A DNA stretch of 5,339 nucleotides from Hyphomicrobiaceae bacterium (GCA_021775715.1 JAJFHI010000020.1:1-5339); one strand, 5' to 3'. Positions 1 through 5,339 are shown, counted from the stretch's first letter. Notes: a model not told the origin generated them from the sequence alone. Numbers and translations: made by a program.

Positions 1-1044
1 ACCGTAAAGAAGTTCTGGCACCGCGCACATGCGCTCGTAAACAAGTCGTCCGACAATCTGACCATCTTCAACGATAAACGGCACCGTGTGTGATCTGACT
101 TCCAGCACCGCCCGGCTACCCGTTCCACCGGCTGCCGCATGGCCAAAGCCCGGGTCAAAGAAACCCGCATAGTGCACACGGAACTCACCGACCAACGGAT
201 TGAACGGTACCATCTCGGCTGCATGGCTCGGCGGTACGTGCACCGATTCTTTTGACGCCAGAATGTAGAACTGGTCGGGATCGAGCACGAGCGAGGTTTT
301 TCCCTGCGCGTAAATCGGTTCCCAATAATCAGCGGCCAAGCAGCTCGCCGGTTTGTCGACATCGACGATGCCGGTGTGGCGCTTGGCACGATAGCCGATC
401 AAGCCGTCTTTACCGCCGGTGAGATCGACAGATAATGCAATGCCGTTGGAGATGTCCGCGTTCTCTTCTGACACTAAGGCTTCGCGGGCGTGCAGTTCGG
501 TCAATGCTTTGTCGCCATCTTCTGCAACACCTCGGCGGAACCGGATTTGCGACAATCGAGATCCCTGACGCACAACGATCGGGAAGGTTTGCGGACAGAT
601 CTCAGCGTAAAGCGGACCATCGTAACCCGCTGGAATCTGATCGAACGATGCGACCTCATCGGCAATGACGCGTGTAAAAACATCAAGTCGGCCGGTTGAA
701 CTTTTCGGGTTGGCTGAAGCGGAAAGCTCATCCGACAACGCCAGCTTCTCCATCAGCGGCACTACGTAAACGCAGCCTGTTTCCAGGACAGCACTGTCTG
801 TAAGATCGATCTCATGCAGCTTCAGCTCTTCCAGCCGCTGCATCACTTTGATACCCGGCCTAGGCAGGAAGCTCGCGCGGACACGATAGGCGACAGGCCC
901 AAGTCTGAGATCGAGACTTGCCGGTTGCAGCTGATCATCCGCTGGCGGCTTGGCCAGTTTGATGGCACCGGCCTCAATCAGCCCGGCGATATCCTGTGAT
1001 GGGAGAACGCCCGCGTTGTCGCCCGTTTTCGAGTTGCCTGCCAC
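1..1044 (-). CDS. dcd: dCTP deaminase, long two-domain alphaproteobacterial form (3' end cut by window)
   Basis: Deaminates dCTP to dUTP, the cytosolic step that feeds dUTPase and thymidylate synthase. Reading the minus strand from GTG at 1044 gives 348 uninterrupted codons to the window edge with no stop, so only a short C-terminal tail is probably missing. The protein shows two successive dCTP-deaminase/dUTPase-like halves. The first has QPASLDLRLG (residues 40-49), NPKSSTGRLDVF (112-123) matching the substrate-binding K-S-S-x-x-R motif, and a Glu at 148 aligning with the catalytic Glu of short Dcd. The second has AGFFDPGFG (293-301), a Glu at 315 in VLEVR and a final VGRLVYERM strand, but no K-S-S signature. 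I chose GTG because the frame is open upstream to a TGA near 1166 with no other usual start codon, and AGGGG lies 8 nt before it. Divergent from metZ. Family assignment is strong; the exact start is slightly less so. Confidence 0.93.
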   Translation of the reverse strand, partial: MAGNSKTGDNAGVLPSQDIAGLIEAGAIKLAKPPADDQLQPASLDLRLGPVAYRVRASFLPRPGIKVMQRLEELKLHEIDLTDSAVLETGCVYVVPLMEKLALSDELSASANPKSSTGRLDVFTRVIADEVASFDQIPAGYDGPLYAEICPQTFPIVVRQGSRLSQIRFRRGVAEDGDKALTELHAREALVSEENADISNGIALSVDLTGGKDGLIGYRAKRHTGIVDVDKPASCLAADYWEPIYAQGKTSLVLDPDQFYILASKESVHVPPSHAAEMVPFNPLVGEFRVHYAGFFDPGFGHAAAGGTGSRAVLEVRSHTVPFIVEDGQIVGRLVYERMCAVPELLYG

Positions 1045-1052
1045 GATGTCCG

Positions 1053-1057
1053 CCCCT
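1053..1057 (-). promoter_or_regulatory. dcd ribosome binding site
   Basis: On the minus strand AGGGG lies 8 nt upstream of the GTG start at 1044, a good Shine-Dalgarno distance. It decides the choice of GTG as the dcd start, because the open frame upstream offers no ATG. A perfect hairpin (1058-1075) directly adjoins its 5' side. Confidence 0.6.
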
Positions 1058-1075
1058 ACCAGCCGTGAAGCTGGT
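1058..1075 (-). repeat. Perfect 6-bp hairpin in the dcd leader, against the Shine-Dalgarno
   Basis: ACCAGC and GCTGGT (1058-1063 and 1070-1075) form a perfect inverted repeat around a 6-nt loop. In the dcd transcript the hairpin ends at the base immediately before AGGGG. It could affect ribosome access or be an operator. The pairing is seen directly; any function is inference. Confidence 0.5.
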
Positions 1076-1321
1076 CTCCCTTTAGATCCAGTCGCAATAG
1101 TCCCGCCGGGGCTGCGAATTGCCCGCTCCTGGCGTCGATTTGTAAGCCAAACTTTATCCGCTCTATATCAAGCCACACTTGACGCCAAGAGGGCTGCCAC
1201 GGTAATCCCCGGAACCGAATACGTGGTAATTTGGCCTGCTAGGGCATCACCCGACCTGACGGCGTTGCCTCCAGCAACAGTAGGGCGGGTAAATATGCCC
1301 AAGAATCACTGTTTTCGAGCA
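1076..1321. other. Divergent dcd-metZ intergenic region, no gene seen
   Basis: Forms the upstream part of the 427-bp gap between the divergent dcd and metZ starts. I found no credible coding frame, tRNA or mobile element. Small dyads are visible: TCAAG-N5-CTTGA (1168-1182), CCACG/CGTGG (1197-1201 and 1222-1226, 20-nt loop), GTTGC/GCAAC (1264-1268 and 1274-1278) and GGGC/GCCC near 1283-1300. It should contain both promoters, but no strong sigma70 match for metZ stands out. Confidence 0.5.
1162..1188 (-). promoter_or_regulatory. Candidate dcd promoter
   Basis: On the minus strand TTGGCG (1183-1188) and TATAGA (1162-1167) resemble -35 and -10 boxes, but the spacer is only 15 nt, shorter than the usual 16-18. 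The spacer itself (1168-1182) is the inverted repeat TCAAG-N5-CTTGA, which could be an operator. This would give a leader of roughly 110 nt before dcd. The call is weak. Confidence 0.25.
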
Positions 1322-1333
1322 ATTGCATGCAAT
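1322..1333. repeat. 12-bp perfect palindrome upstream of the metZ riboswitch
   Basis: ATTGCATGCAAT is identical on both strands and ends about 20 nt before the SAM-II element, where the metZ promoter should lie. Its position fits an operator for a dimeric regulator overlapping or flanking the promoter. No regulator can be named from this sequence, and chance is not excluded. Confidence 0.4.
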
Positions 1334-1352
1334 CAAACGCGGTCATTCACAT

Positions 1353-1415
1353 GACGGTGTTTAATCGCATATCGGTCGATCTTGCAGCCACACAAAATAA
1401 ATCGCTAAAAGGCCG
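1353..1415 (+). promoter_or_regulatory. SAM-II (SAM-alpha) riboswitch-like element upstream of metZ
   Basis: The 3' half carries the family's conserved strings in the right order: CTTGCAGCCAC (1381-1391), an A-rich stretch, then AAATCGCTAAAAGG (1399-1412). The 5' half begins with GGTGTTTAA (1356-1364), resembling the GGTGATTTG block. The P2 pseudoknot can form from CGGTC (1373-1377) and GGCCG (1411-1415), five pairs including one G-U. P1 is poor: GGT (1356-1358) can pair with GCC (1387-1389), but the outer pairs expected from GUGG/CCAC are mismatched. SAM-II elements are known in alphaproteobacteria before metA, metZ and related genes, where S-adenosylmethionine binding lowers expression. The gene context agrees. 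The motif is convincing; ligand binding by this copy is inferred. Confidence 0.78.
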
Positions 1416-1459
1416 CGCGTTTTCCCTAGATATTTTGGGCGCACGGTCAGACGGCAACC

Positions 1460-1464
1460 AGGGA
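1460..1464 (+). promoter_or_regulatory. metZ ribosome binding site
   Basis: AGGGA ends 7 nt before the ATG at 1472. It supports that start and lies about 45 nt beyond the riboswitch P2 strand, so it is not itself part of the aptamer pseudoknot. Confidence 0.7.
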
Positions 1465-1471
1465 CACGCAC

Positions 1472-2677
1472 ATGACTTCCTCGAAAAAACCACTCTCAGA
1501 CCCGCAATCCTGGAACCCTGCGACACAATTGGTGCACGGCGGGACGATGCGGTCTCAGTGGGGCGAGACCTCGGAGGGCCTGTTCCTGACCCAGGGGTTT
1601 GTCTACGACAACGCCGAACAAGCCGAAGCCCGCTTCAAAAATGAAGATCCGGGTTATCAATACAGCCGCTTTGGCAACCCGACCGTGTCAATGTTTGAAG
1701 AGCGGCTTCGCCTTCTGGAAGGCGCCGACGACTGCCGCGCGACCGCCACCGGTATGGCAGCCGTGACAGCCGCGATCCTGTCCTACCTCAACACTGGCGA
1801 CCATATCGTTTCCGCCCGCGCGTTGTTTGGCTCGTGTCGCTATGTCGTTGAAGATCTGTGCCCACGGTTTGGTATCGGGTCGACCCTTATCGACGGCAAC
1901 GACCTCGACGCCTGGAAAGCTGCGATGCAGCCGAACACAAAGGCTGTGTTTTTCGAAACGCCTGCCAATCCAACGCTTGATATCGTCGATATCGCAGCCG
2001 TCGCTGAAATCGCTCATGACGCCGGTGCGCTGGTGATGGTCGACAATGTCTTTGCCACGCCATTGCTGCAACGTCCGCTGCAACACGGTGCCGATGTCGT
2101 AATTTATTCAGCGACCAAACACATTGACGGACAGGGTCGCTGTCTTGGCGGAGCGGTACTAGGCTCCGAAACTTACATCAATGACCACCTGCATACCTTC
2201 CTGCGCCAGACCGGGCCGTCGATGAGCCCGTTTAACGCCTGGGTTATGTTGAAAAGTCTTGAAACGCTGCCCGTTCGCGTCAACGCACAATGCGCGACGG
2301 CCAGTGCAATTGCCGATCGCCTTGCGGAACTGCCAGCGATCAAATCCGTGCTCTATCCCGGTCGCAAAGATCACCCACAAGCAAAACTTGCGGCCAAGCA
2401 GATGAGCGCTGGCGGTCAGGTCGTCACGTTCGAAGTCGATGGCAACAAAGACGCGACTTTCCGCTTTTTGAACGCGCTTTCGATTATCTCGATTTCCAAC
2501 AATCTCGGCGATGCCAAAAGCCTTGTGACTCATCCCGCTACAACAACGCATCAACGGTTGAAACCGGAAGCCCGTGCCGAACTTGGCATTTCAGACGGCA
2601 TGATCCGGCTGTCCGTCGGATTGGAAGATGCTGACGATTTGATCGCCGATCTGTCGGCCGCAAGTGCTGCAGTTTAG
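1472..2677 (+). CDS. metZ: O-succinylhomoserine sulfhydrylase
   Basis: A cytosolic PLP enzyme that makes L-homocysteine from an acylated homoserine and sulfide, the direct-sulfhydrylation route to methionine. The 401-residue product has the usual length for the Cys/Met metabolism PLP family. Visible motifs are YSRFGNPT (64-71), the ATGMAAV segment (92-98) in the cofactor-binding region, ETPANPT (162-168), the PLP-contacting Asp at 191 in VDNVFATP, and SATKHIDGQGRCLGG (213-227) with the Schiff-base Lys at 216. The run HIDGQGRCLGG is characteristic of MetZ rather than cystathionine lyases or synthases. LGDAKSLVTHPATTTH (345-360) is the C-terminal substrate-binding signature. The ATG has AGGGA upstream, and a SAM-II-like element precedes it. 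Succinyl versus acetyl substrate preference cannot be read from sequence. Confidence 0.96.
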   Translation: MTSSKKPLSDPQSWNPATQLVHGGTMRSQWGETSEGLFLTQGFVYDNAEQAEARFKNEDPGYQYSRFGNPTVSMFEERLRLLEGADDCRATATGMAAVTAAILSYLNTGDHIVSARALFGSCRYVVEDLCPRFGIGSTLIDGNDLDAWKAAMQPNTKAVFFETPANPTLDIVDIAAVAEIAHDAGALVMVDNVFATPLLQRPLQHGADVVIYSATKHIDGQGRCLGGAVLGSETYINDHLHTFLRQTGPSMSPFNAWVMLKSLETLPVRVNAQCATASAIADRLAELPAIKSVLYPGRKDHPQAKLAAKQMSAGGQVVTFEVDGNKDATFRFLNALSIISISNNLGDAKSLVTHPATTTHQRLKPEARAELGISDGMIRLSVGLEDADDLIADLSAASAAV

Positions 2678-2699
2678 GCCGGAACGCACCAATTCCGGC
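2678..2699 (+). repeat. Stem-loop directly after the metZ stop
   Basis: GCCGGAA (2678-2684) and TTCCGGC (2693-2699) form a perfect 7-bp stem with an 8-nt loop, beginning at the base after the metZ stop codon. No T-run follows, so it is a poor intrinsic terminator by itself. It may protect the 3' end or pause polymerase ahead of the next hairpin. Confidence 0.55.
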
Positions 2700-2731
2700 G
2701 CGAGCAAGCAGCACAACCGCATGGCCAGCGG

Positions 2732-2759
2732 GCTCCAACGGGCCTCTGGTTGGGCTTTT
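2732..2759 (+). terminator. Probable rho-independent terminator of metZ
   Basis: GC-t-CCAAC (2732-2739) pairs with GTTGGGC (2749-2755), giving a seven-pair stem with one bulged T and a 9-nt loop, followed at once by TTTT (2756-2759). The T-tract is short and the stem imperfect, but a terminator fits here because a new promoter lies about 85 bp downstream. Confidence 0.5.
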
Positions 2760-2844
2760 GCTACGACACGACACTAGGCCAGGCCGTAGATTTAAGAACC
2801 ATACACAGACAACACACGTTAAGATAAATACTCCAAACACCTCG

Positions 2845-2872
2845 TTGACCCGTGTGCTAATCGGGGTAGATT
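2845..2872 (+). promoter_or_regulatory. Sigma70-like promoter for apaG-argE
   Basis: TTGACC (2845-2850, five of six matches to TTGACA) and TAGATT (2867-2872, four of six to TATAAT) are separated by 16 nt. Initiation near 2879 would give a short leader with the AGGA ribosome site (2889-2892) and the GTG start (2901). The -10 box overlaps a possible upstream TTG start at 2871, which argues against that start. Confidence 0.55.
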
Positions 2873-2888
2873 GGGCAGGAACAAAACC

Positions 2889-2892
2889 AGGA
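2889..2892 (+). promoter_or_regulatory. apaG ribosome binding site
   Basis: AGGA lies 8 nt before GTG at 2901. It favours GTG over the in-frame ATG at 2940, which has no clear Shine-Dalgarno. Confidence 0.55.
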
Positions 2893-2900
2893 CGAAGACA

Positions 2901-3320
2901 GTGGACAGCGCCATTTTTGAAGAAACACCATACGAAACGATGACGCGCGGCATTCGCATCAGCGTGAGCCCGCAGTTCATTGAAGATGAATCTTCGCCAG
3001 ATGACGGTTATTTTTTTTGGGCGTACACGGTTGAAATCGTCAACGAGGGCGAAGAAACCGTCCAATTGAAATCACGCGCTTGGCGCATTACGGACGGACG
3101 CGGCGTCACGGAAGAGGTCAATGGCCCAGGTGTCGTTGGCCAGACACCAGTCATCGCTCCGGGCAAATCGTTTCGCTACACTTCCGGCTGCCCGCTCGAC
3201 ACGCCGTCCGGCATCATGGTCGGCACCTACCAGATGACCGACGAAGACGGTAAATTTTTCGAAGCGGCAATTCCTGCATTCTCGCTGGATTGCCCATTCG
3301 AGACCCGCAGTCTGAATTAG
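2901..3320 (+). CDS. apaG: ApaG / DUF525 domain protein
   Basis: A small cytosolic protein with a fibronectin-III-like beta-sandwich fold. Homologues are linked genetically to Co2+/Mg2+ efflux (CorD), but the biochemical role is unsettled. From GTG 2901 it has 139 residues, slightly above the family's usual 125-130. Family blocks are TRGIRISVSPQF (15-26), FFWAYTVEIVNEG (38-50), WRITDGRG (61-68), the Gly-rich GPGVVGQTP (75-83), TSGCPLDTPSGIMVGTYQM (94-112) and IPAFSLD (124-130). GTG was chosen for its AGGA site and promoter. ATG 2940 would remove the Tyr (11) and neighbours that usually precede the T-R of this family, and a TTG at 2871 lies inside the putative -10 box. A run of eight Ts (3011-3018) encodes part of the conserved Y-F-F-W. 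argE follows after 39 bp and probably shares the transcript. Confidence 0.93.
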   Translation: MDSAIFEETPYETMTRGIRISVSPQFIEDESSPDDGYFFWAYTVEIVNEGEETVQLKSRAWRITDGRGVTEEVNGPGVVGQTPVIAPGKSFRYTSGCPLDTPSGIMVGTYQMTDEDGKFFEAAIPAFSLDCPFETRSLN

Positions 3321-3359
3321 AACAGTTTTCGCTCAGCTGTGGTGTGCTAAAAGTCAGCG

Positions 3360-4532
3360 ATGTCAGCTCCAAACTTTTCCACCAAAGATCTGCTCGCGCG
3401 GCTCGTGTCGTTCGATACGACCAGCCACAATACCACCCTGCCACTTATTCGCTTCGTCGAAGACTATCTGGCGATGCACGGCATCCATTCAGACCTCGTG
3501 CCAACCGACGACGGGCTTAAGGCAAGCTTGTATGCAACCGTTGGTCCAGCCGATATCGCTGGCGTCTGCCTTTCCGGCCATACCGATGTCGTCCCCGTCA
3601 CGGGTCAAGATTGGGAAACGGACCCGTTCACTGTGGTCGAAAAAGACGGCAAAGTTTACGGTCGTGGCACAACGGACATGAAGGGGTTTCTCGCTTGCGT
3701 CCTGGCCGCCGTTCCAGATTTCAAACGCCGGTCGCTAAAAACTCCGATCCACATTGCGTTTTCCTATGACGAGGAAATCGGATGCGTCGGTGTCCGGCCG
3801 ATGCTTGACGAGCTTGGGAAAACTTTGACATGCCCGGCCATCACCATTGTCGGCGAACCAACCAACATGGGCGTGGTCGATGCTCATAAGGGACCGGTGC
3901 GCTGGCATGTCGACATCACCGGACGTGCGGCGCATTCCAGCATGGCACCACTTGGCGTCAATGCAATCACGTATGCCGGGCGATTGATCACAGCACTTGG
4001 TGTCATTGAACGCGAGCTGATGGAAGCGCCGCGCGATGACCGCTTTGATCCGCCTTATGCAACACTTCAGGTGACCGAAATCAAAGGCGGCACGGCCAGC
4101 AACATTGTGCCTGTTTCATGCCAATTCGGTTTCGAAATTCGAGCTCTTCCGGGCTTCGACATCGACGCTTTCACCGCACGTATCAACCAAATTGTCGAGA
4201 ACGACTACTTACCCGAAATGCGCATGATCGCACGGGAAGCTGGCATCTCGATAACAGTGTCCAACCAAGTGCCACCTTACGCCTCTGATCCAGAAAGCGG
4301 CGCCGTCGATCTGGCCTCACTTCTCACAGGCTCCAACCGTACCTCGGCCGTATCCTACACAACCGAAGCCGGTTTATTCCAAGACGCAGGCAGCCCGTCG
4401 GTCGTTTGTGGCCCCGGCGACATTTCGCAGGCCCACACCGCAAATGAGTGGCTGTCACTCGAACAGCTGAAGCGTTGTGAAGCATTTATGGTCCGGCTCG
4501 CGGACTGGGCAACAGAGAATGATGTGGGTTAG
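3360..4532 (+). CDS. argE: Acetylornithine deacetylase (M20A family)
   Basis: Hydrolyses N-acetyl-L-ornithine to ornithine and acetate in the linear arginine pathway; a cytosolic di-zinc amidohydrolase. The 390-residue product has full family length. Metal and catalytic residues are all present: SGHTDVVP (72-79) with His74 and Asp76, GRGTTDMKG (101-109) with bridging Asp106, SYDEEIGC (135-142) with catalytic Glu138 and metal-binding Glu139, GEPT (165-168) with Glu166, and QAHTANE (357-363) with His359. GRAAHSS (188-194) marks the dimerisation-domain His192. The intact set favours ArgE over succinyl-diaminopimelate desuccinylase, and DEEIGC is typical of ArgE. ATG 3360 is the first possible start after an in-frame TAA at 3348; no good Shine-Dalgarno precedes it, so translation may partly depend on apaG. 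Confidence 0.95.
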   Translation: MSAPNFSTKDLLARLVSFDTTSHNTTLPLIRFVEDYLAMHGIHSDLVPTDDGLKASLYATVGPADIAGVCLSGHTDVVPVTGQDWETDPFTVVEKDGKVYGRGTTDMKGFLACVLAAVPDFKRRSLKTPIHIAFSYDEEIGCVGVRPMLDELGKTLTCPAITIVGEPTNMGVVDAHKGPVRWHVDITGRAAHSSMAPLGVNAITYAGRLITALGVIERELMEAPRDDRFDPPYATLQVTEIKGGTASNIVPVSCQFGFEIRALPGFDIDAFTARINQIVENDYLPEMRMIAREAGISITVSNQVPPYASDPESGAVDLASLLTGSNRTSAVSYTTEAGLFQDAGSPSVVCGPGDISQAHTANEWLSLEQLKRCEAFMVRLADWATENDVG

Positions 4533-4551
4533 GGAAGTGTGTTTGACCTCG

Positions 4552-4577
4552 CGGAGCTTGCCTGCGGGGCAGCTCCG
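4552..4577. terminator. GC-rich hairpin 1 between convergent argE and hslO
   Basis: CGGAGC-t-TGCC (4552-4562) pairs with GGCAGCTCCG (4568-4577): ten pairs with one bulged T and a 5-nt loop, starting 20 bp after the argE stop. No T-run follows on either strand. Its place between convergent genes suggests transcript ending or 3'-end protection, but a REP-like palindrome is equally possible. Confidence 0.4.
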
Positions 4578-4582
4578 ATCAT

Positions 4583-4602
4583 CCCACGCTCTTCCGCGTG
4601 GG
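4583..4602. terminator. GC-rich hairpin 2 between convergent argE and hslO
   Basis: CCCACGC (4583-4589) and GCGTGGG (4596-4602) form a perfect 7-bp stem with a 6-nt loop, five bases after hairpin 1. It also lacks a T-tract. The remaining bases up to the hslO stop carry GAGAGC/GCTCTC (4638-4643 and 4665-4670), a weaker dyad overlapping the hslO 3' end with TTTT beyond it on the minus strand, which could help end hslO transcripts. Confidence 0.4.
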
Positions 4603-4655
4603 GCGTATATCGGTAGCGCAAAAACCCGAGGAAAAGCGAGAGCGTCAATAACTCT

Positions 4656-5339
4656 TCAGCCTTTGCTCTCCACCAACGCGTCCAAATCAAAACTGTAGGT
4701 CGTTGTGCAGAATTCGCAGGTGACTTTCAGGGCACCGTCATCGTCGCGCATGTCGGCAAGGTCGGCGGCATCGAATGACGCGAGGAAACCGCCAACACGG
4801 TCTTTGGAACATTGGCACAACGCCTGGATCTCGCGCGGTGGTGACGCCCGAACACCCTCTTCGTGGAACAAGCGATAGATCAACCGCTCCGGTGCGAGAT
4901 TGGGATCGAGCAATTCGTGATCTTCAACAGTCGCAGCCAACAAGCGTACGCGCTGCCAATCATCATCTTCTTCACCCGCAAGGCCCGGTTCCCGCTCAAC
5001 GCCACCCTCGTCTTCTCCGGCATCAGCAAGCTTGCCGCCTTCAGCCGTCAAGTGCTGCAAAAGCAAACCGCCGGCACGCCAGCTCCAGTGGCCGCCCTCG
5101 CCGTCTGGGCCAGCCATAAAGTGCCGCGCCACAGCCATGTGAATAAACGTTGGCAACTGTTCCGATTGGCGGAAATAGCTCAGCGCCGCACCAGTCAGAC
5201 CGTCGCCGTCGATCGCAACGATGCCCTGATAGCGGTCCATCTCCCCTTCAGGATCAATCGTCATTGCGAGGTGCCCGCCGCCCATCAGATCGCTTTGCGT
5301 GATCTCGCCCTTCTCTGCAATCATCGCCCGCAGCTGTTC
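4656..5339 (-). CDS. hslO: Hsp33 redox-regulated chaperone (N-terminal part outside window)
   Basis: Hsp33 is a cytosolic holdase switched on by oxidation, when its zinc-binding cysteines form disulfides and the linker unfolds. The window holds 227 C-terminal residues and a TGA stop. The frame is open to the right edge, so an internal ATG at 5324 is not the start, and roughly the first third is missing. Numbering from the edge, conserved stretches are YQGIVAI (37-43) and YFRQSEQLPT (55-64) of the N-terminal domain, an acidic segment rich in D, E and G (about 99-127) and LIYRLFHEEGVR (153-164). The redox switch CQC (175-177) and CEFC (208-211) gives C-X-C-X30-C-X2-C with all four cysteines intact. 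It converges on argE. In related Rhizobiales hslO commonly neighbours argF and argD, which might lie beyond the right edge; that is inference. Confidence 0.95.
   Translation of the reverse strand, partial: EQLRAMIAEKGEITQSDLMGGGHLAMTIDPEGEMDRYQGIVAIDGDGLTGAALSYFRQSEQLPTFIHMAVARHFMAGPDGEGGHWSWRAGGLLLQHLTAEGGKLADAGEDEGGVEREPGLAGEEDDDWQRVRLLAATVEDHELLDPNLAPERLIYRLFHEEGVRASPPREIQALCQCSKDRVGGFLASFDAADLADMRDDDGALKVTCEFCTTTYSFDLDALVESKG

Noticed and set aside
1195..1280. Possible tRNA-like or structured RNA in the divergent gap
   Set aside because: The GGTTC-like piece on the minus strand lacks the following purine-A and a matching acceptor stem. Only short isolated dyads are present.
950..1354. 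134-codon open frame on the + strand across the dcd start and intergenic region
   Set aside because: It is antisense to the start of the clearly coding dcd gene, has no recognisable motif, and runs into the riboswitch. It is best explained as a shadow of GC-rich coding sequence.
1327..1644. Open frame starting in the metZ leader, a possible leader peptide
   Set aside because: It runs through the SAM-II element and out of frame into metZ for over 170 bp, and no Shine-Dalgarno precedes its ATG. The riboswitch explains the conserved sequence better.
2159..2554. Minus-strand open frame inside metZ
   Set aside because: It is fully contained antisense to metZ, whose protein motifs are intact, and has no independent signal.
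2538..3065. 175-codon minus-strand open frame across the metZ end and apaG start
   Set aside because: It is antisense to two well-supported genes, covers a probable terminator and promoter, and shows no family motif.
4775..5119. 114-codon + strand open frame opposite hslO
   Set aside because: It is antisense to the hslO region that encodes the conserved zinc-binding cysteines and shows no motif of its own.

Overview
The window looks like chromosomal housekeeping DNA from an alphaproteobacterium, most likely of the Hyphomicrobiales/Rhizobiales type. The evidence is moderately high GC content, the long two-domain alphaproteobacterial form of dCTP deaminase, a SAM-II (SAM-alpha) riboswitch-like leader in front of metZ, and the dcd / metZ / apaG / hslO neighbourhood known from this group. 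No mobile element, CRISPR array, rRNA or tRNA was recognised.

Layout from left to right. A dCTP deaminase gene (dcd) runs leftward and loses its 3' end at the window edge (1-1044). A 427-bp divergent intergenic region (1045-1471) follows. It holds the dcd leader, with a hairpin directly against its Shine-Dalgarno, a 12-bp perfect palindrome, and a SAM-II riboswitch-like element leading into metZ. metZ (1472-2677, + strand) encodes O-succinylhomoserine sulfhydrylase. A 223-bp gap with a stem-loop, a probable terminator and a sigma70-like promoter separates it from apaG (2901-3320, + strand, GTG start). argE (3360-4532, + strand, acetylornithine deacetylase) lies 39 bp after apaG and is probably co-transcribed with it. 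A 123-bp convergent gap carries two GC-rich hairpins. Last comes hslO, encoding Hsp33 (4656-5339, - strand), which lacks its N-terminal part because it runs off the right edge.

The genes cover separate functions: pyrimidine nucleotide supply (dcd), methionine synthesis (metZ, apparently under S-adenosylmethionine feedback), arginine synthesis (argE), a conserved DUF525 protein of uncertain biochemical role (apaG) and redox-activated chaperoning (hslO). Their grouping is conserved synteny rather than one pathway. All coding genes belong to known families and I see no new multi-gene system. The least ordinary material is in the non-coding DNA: a SAM-II element whose P1 stem looks eroded, the palindrome upstream of it, the hairpin beside the dcd Shine-Dalgarno, and the paired hairpins between argE and hslO.
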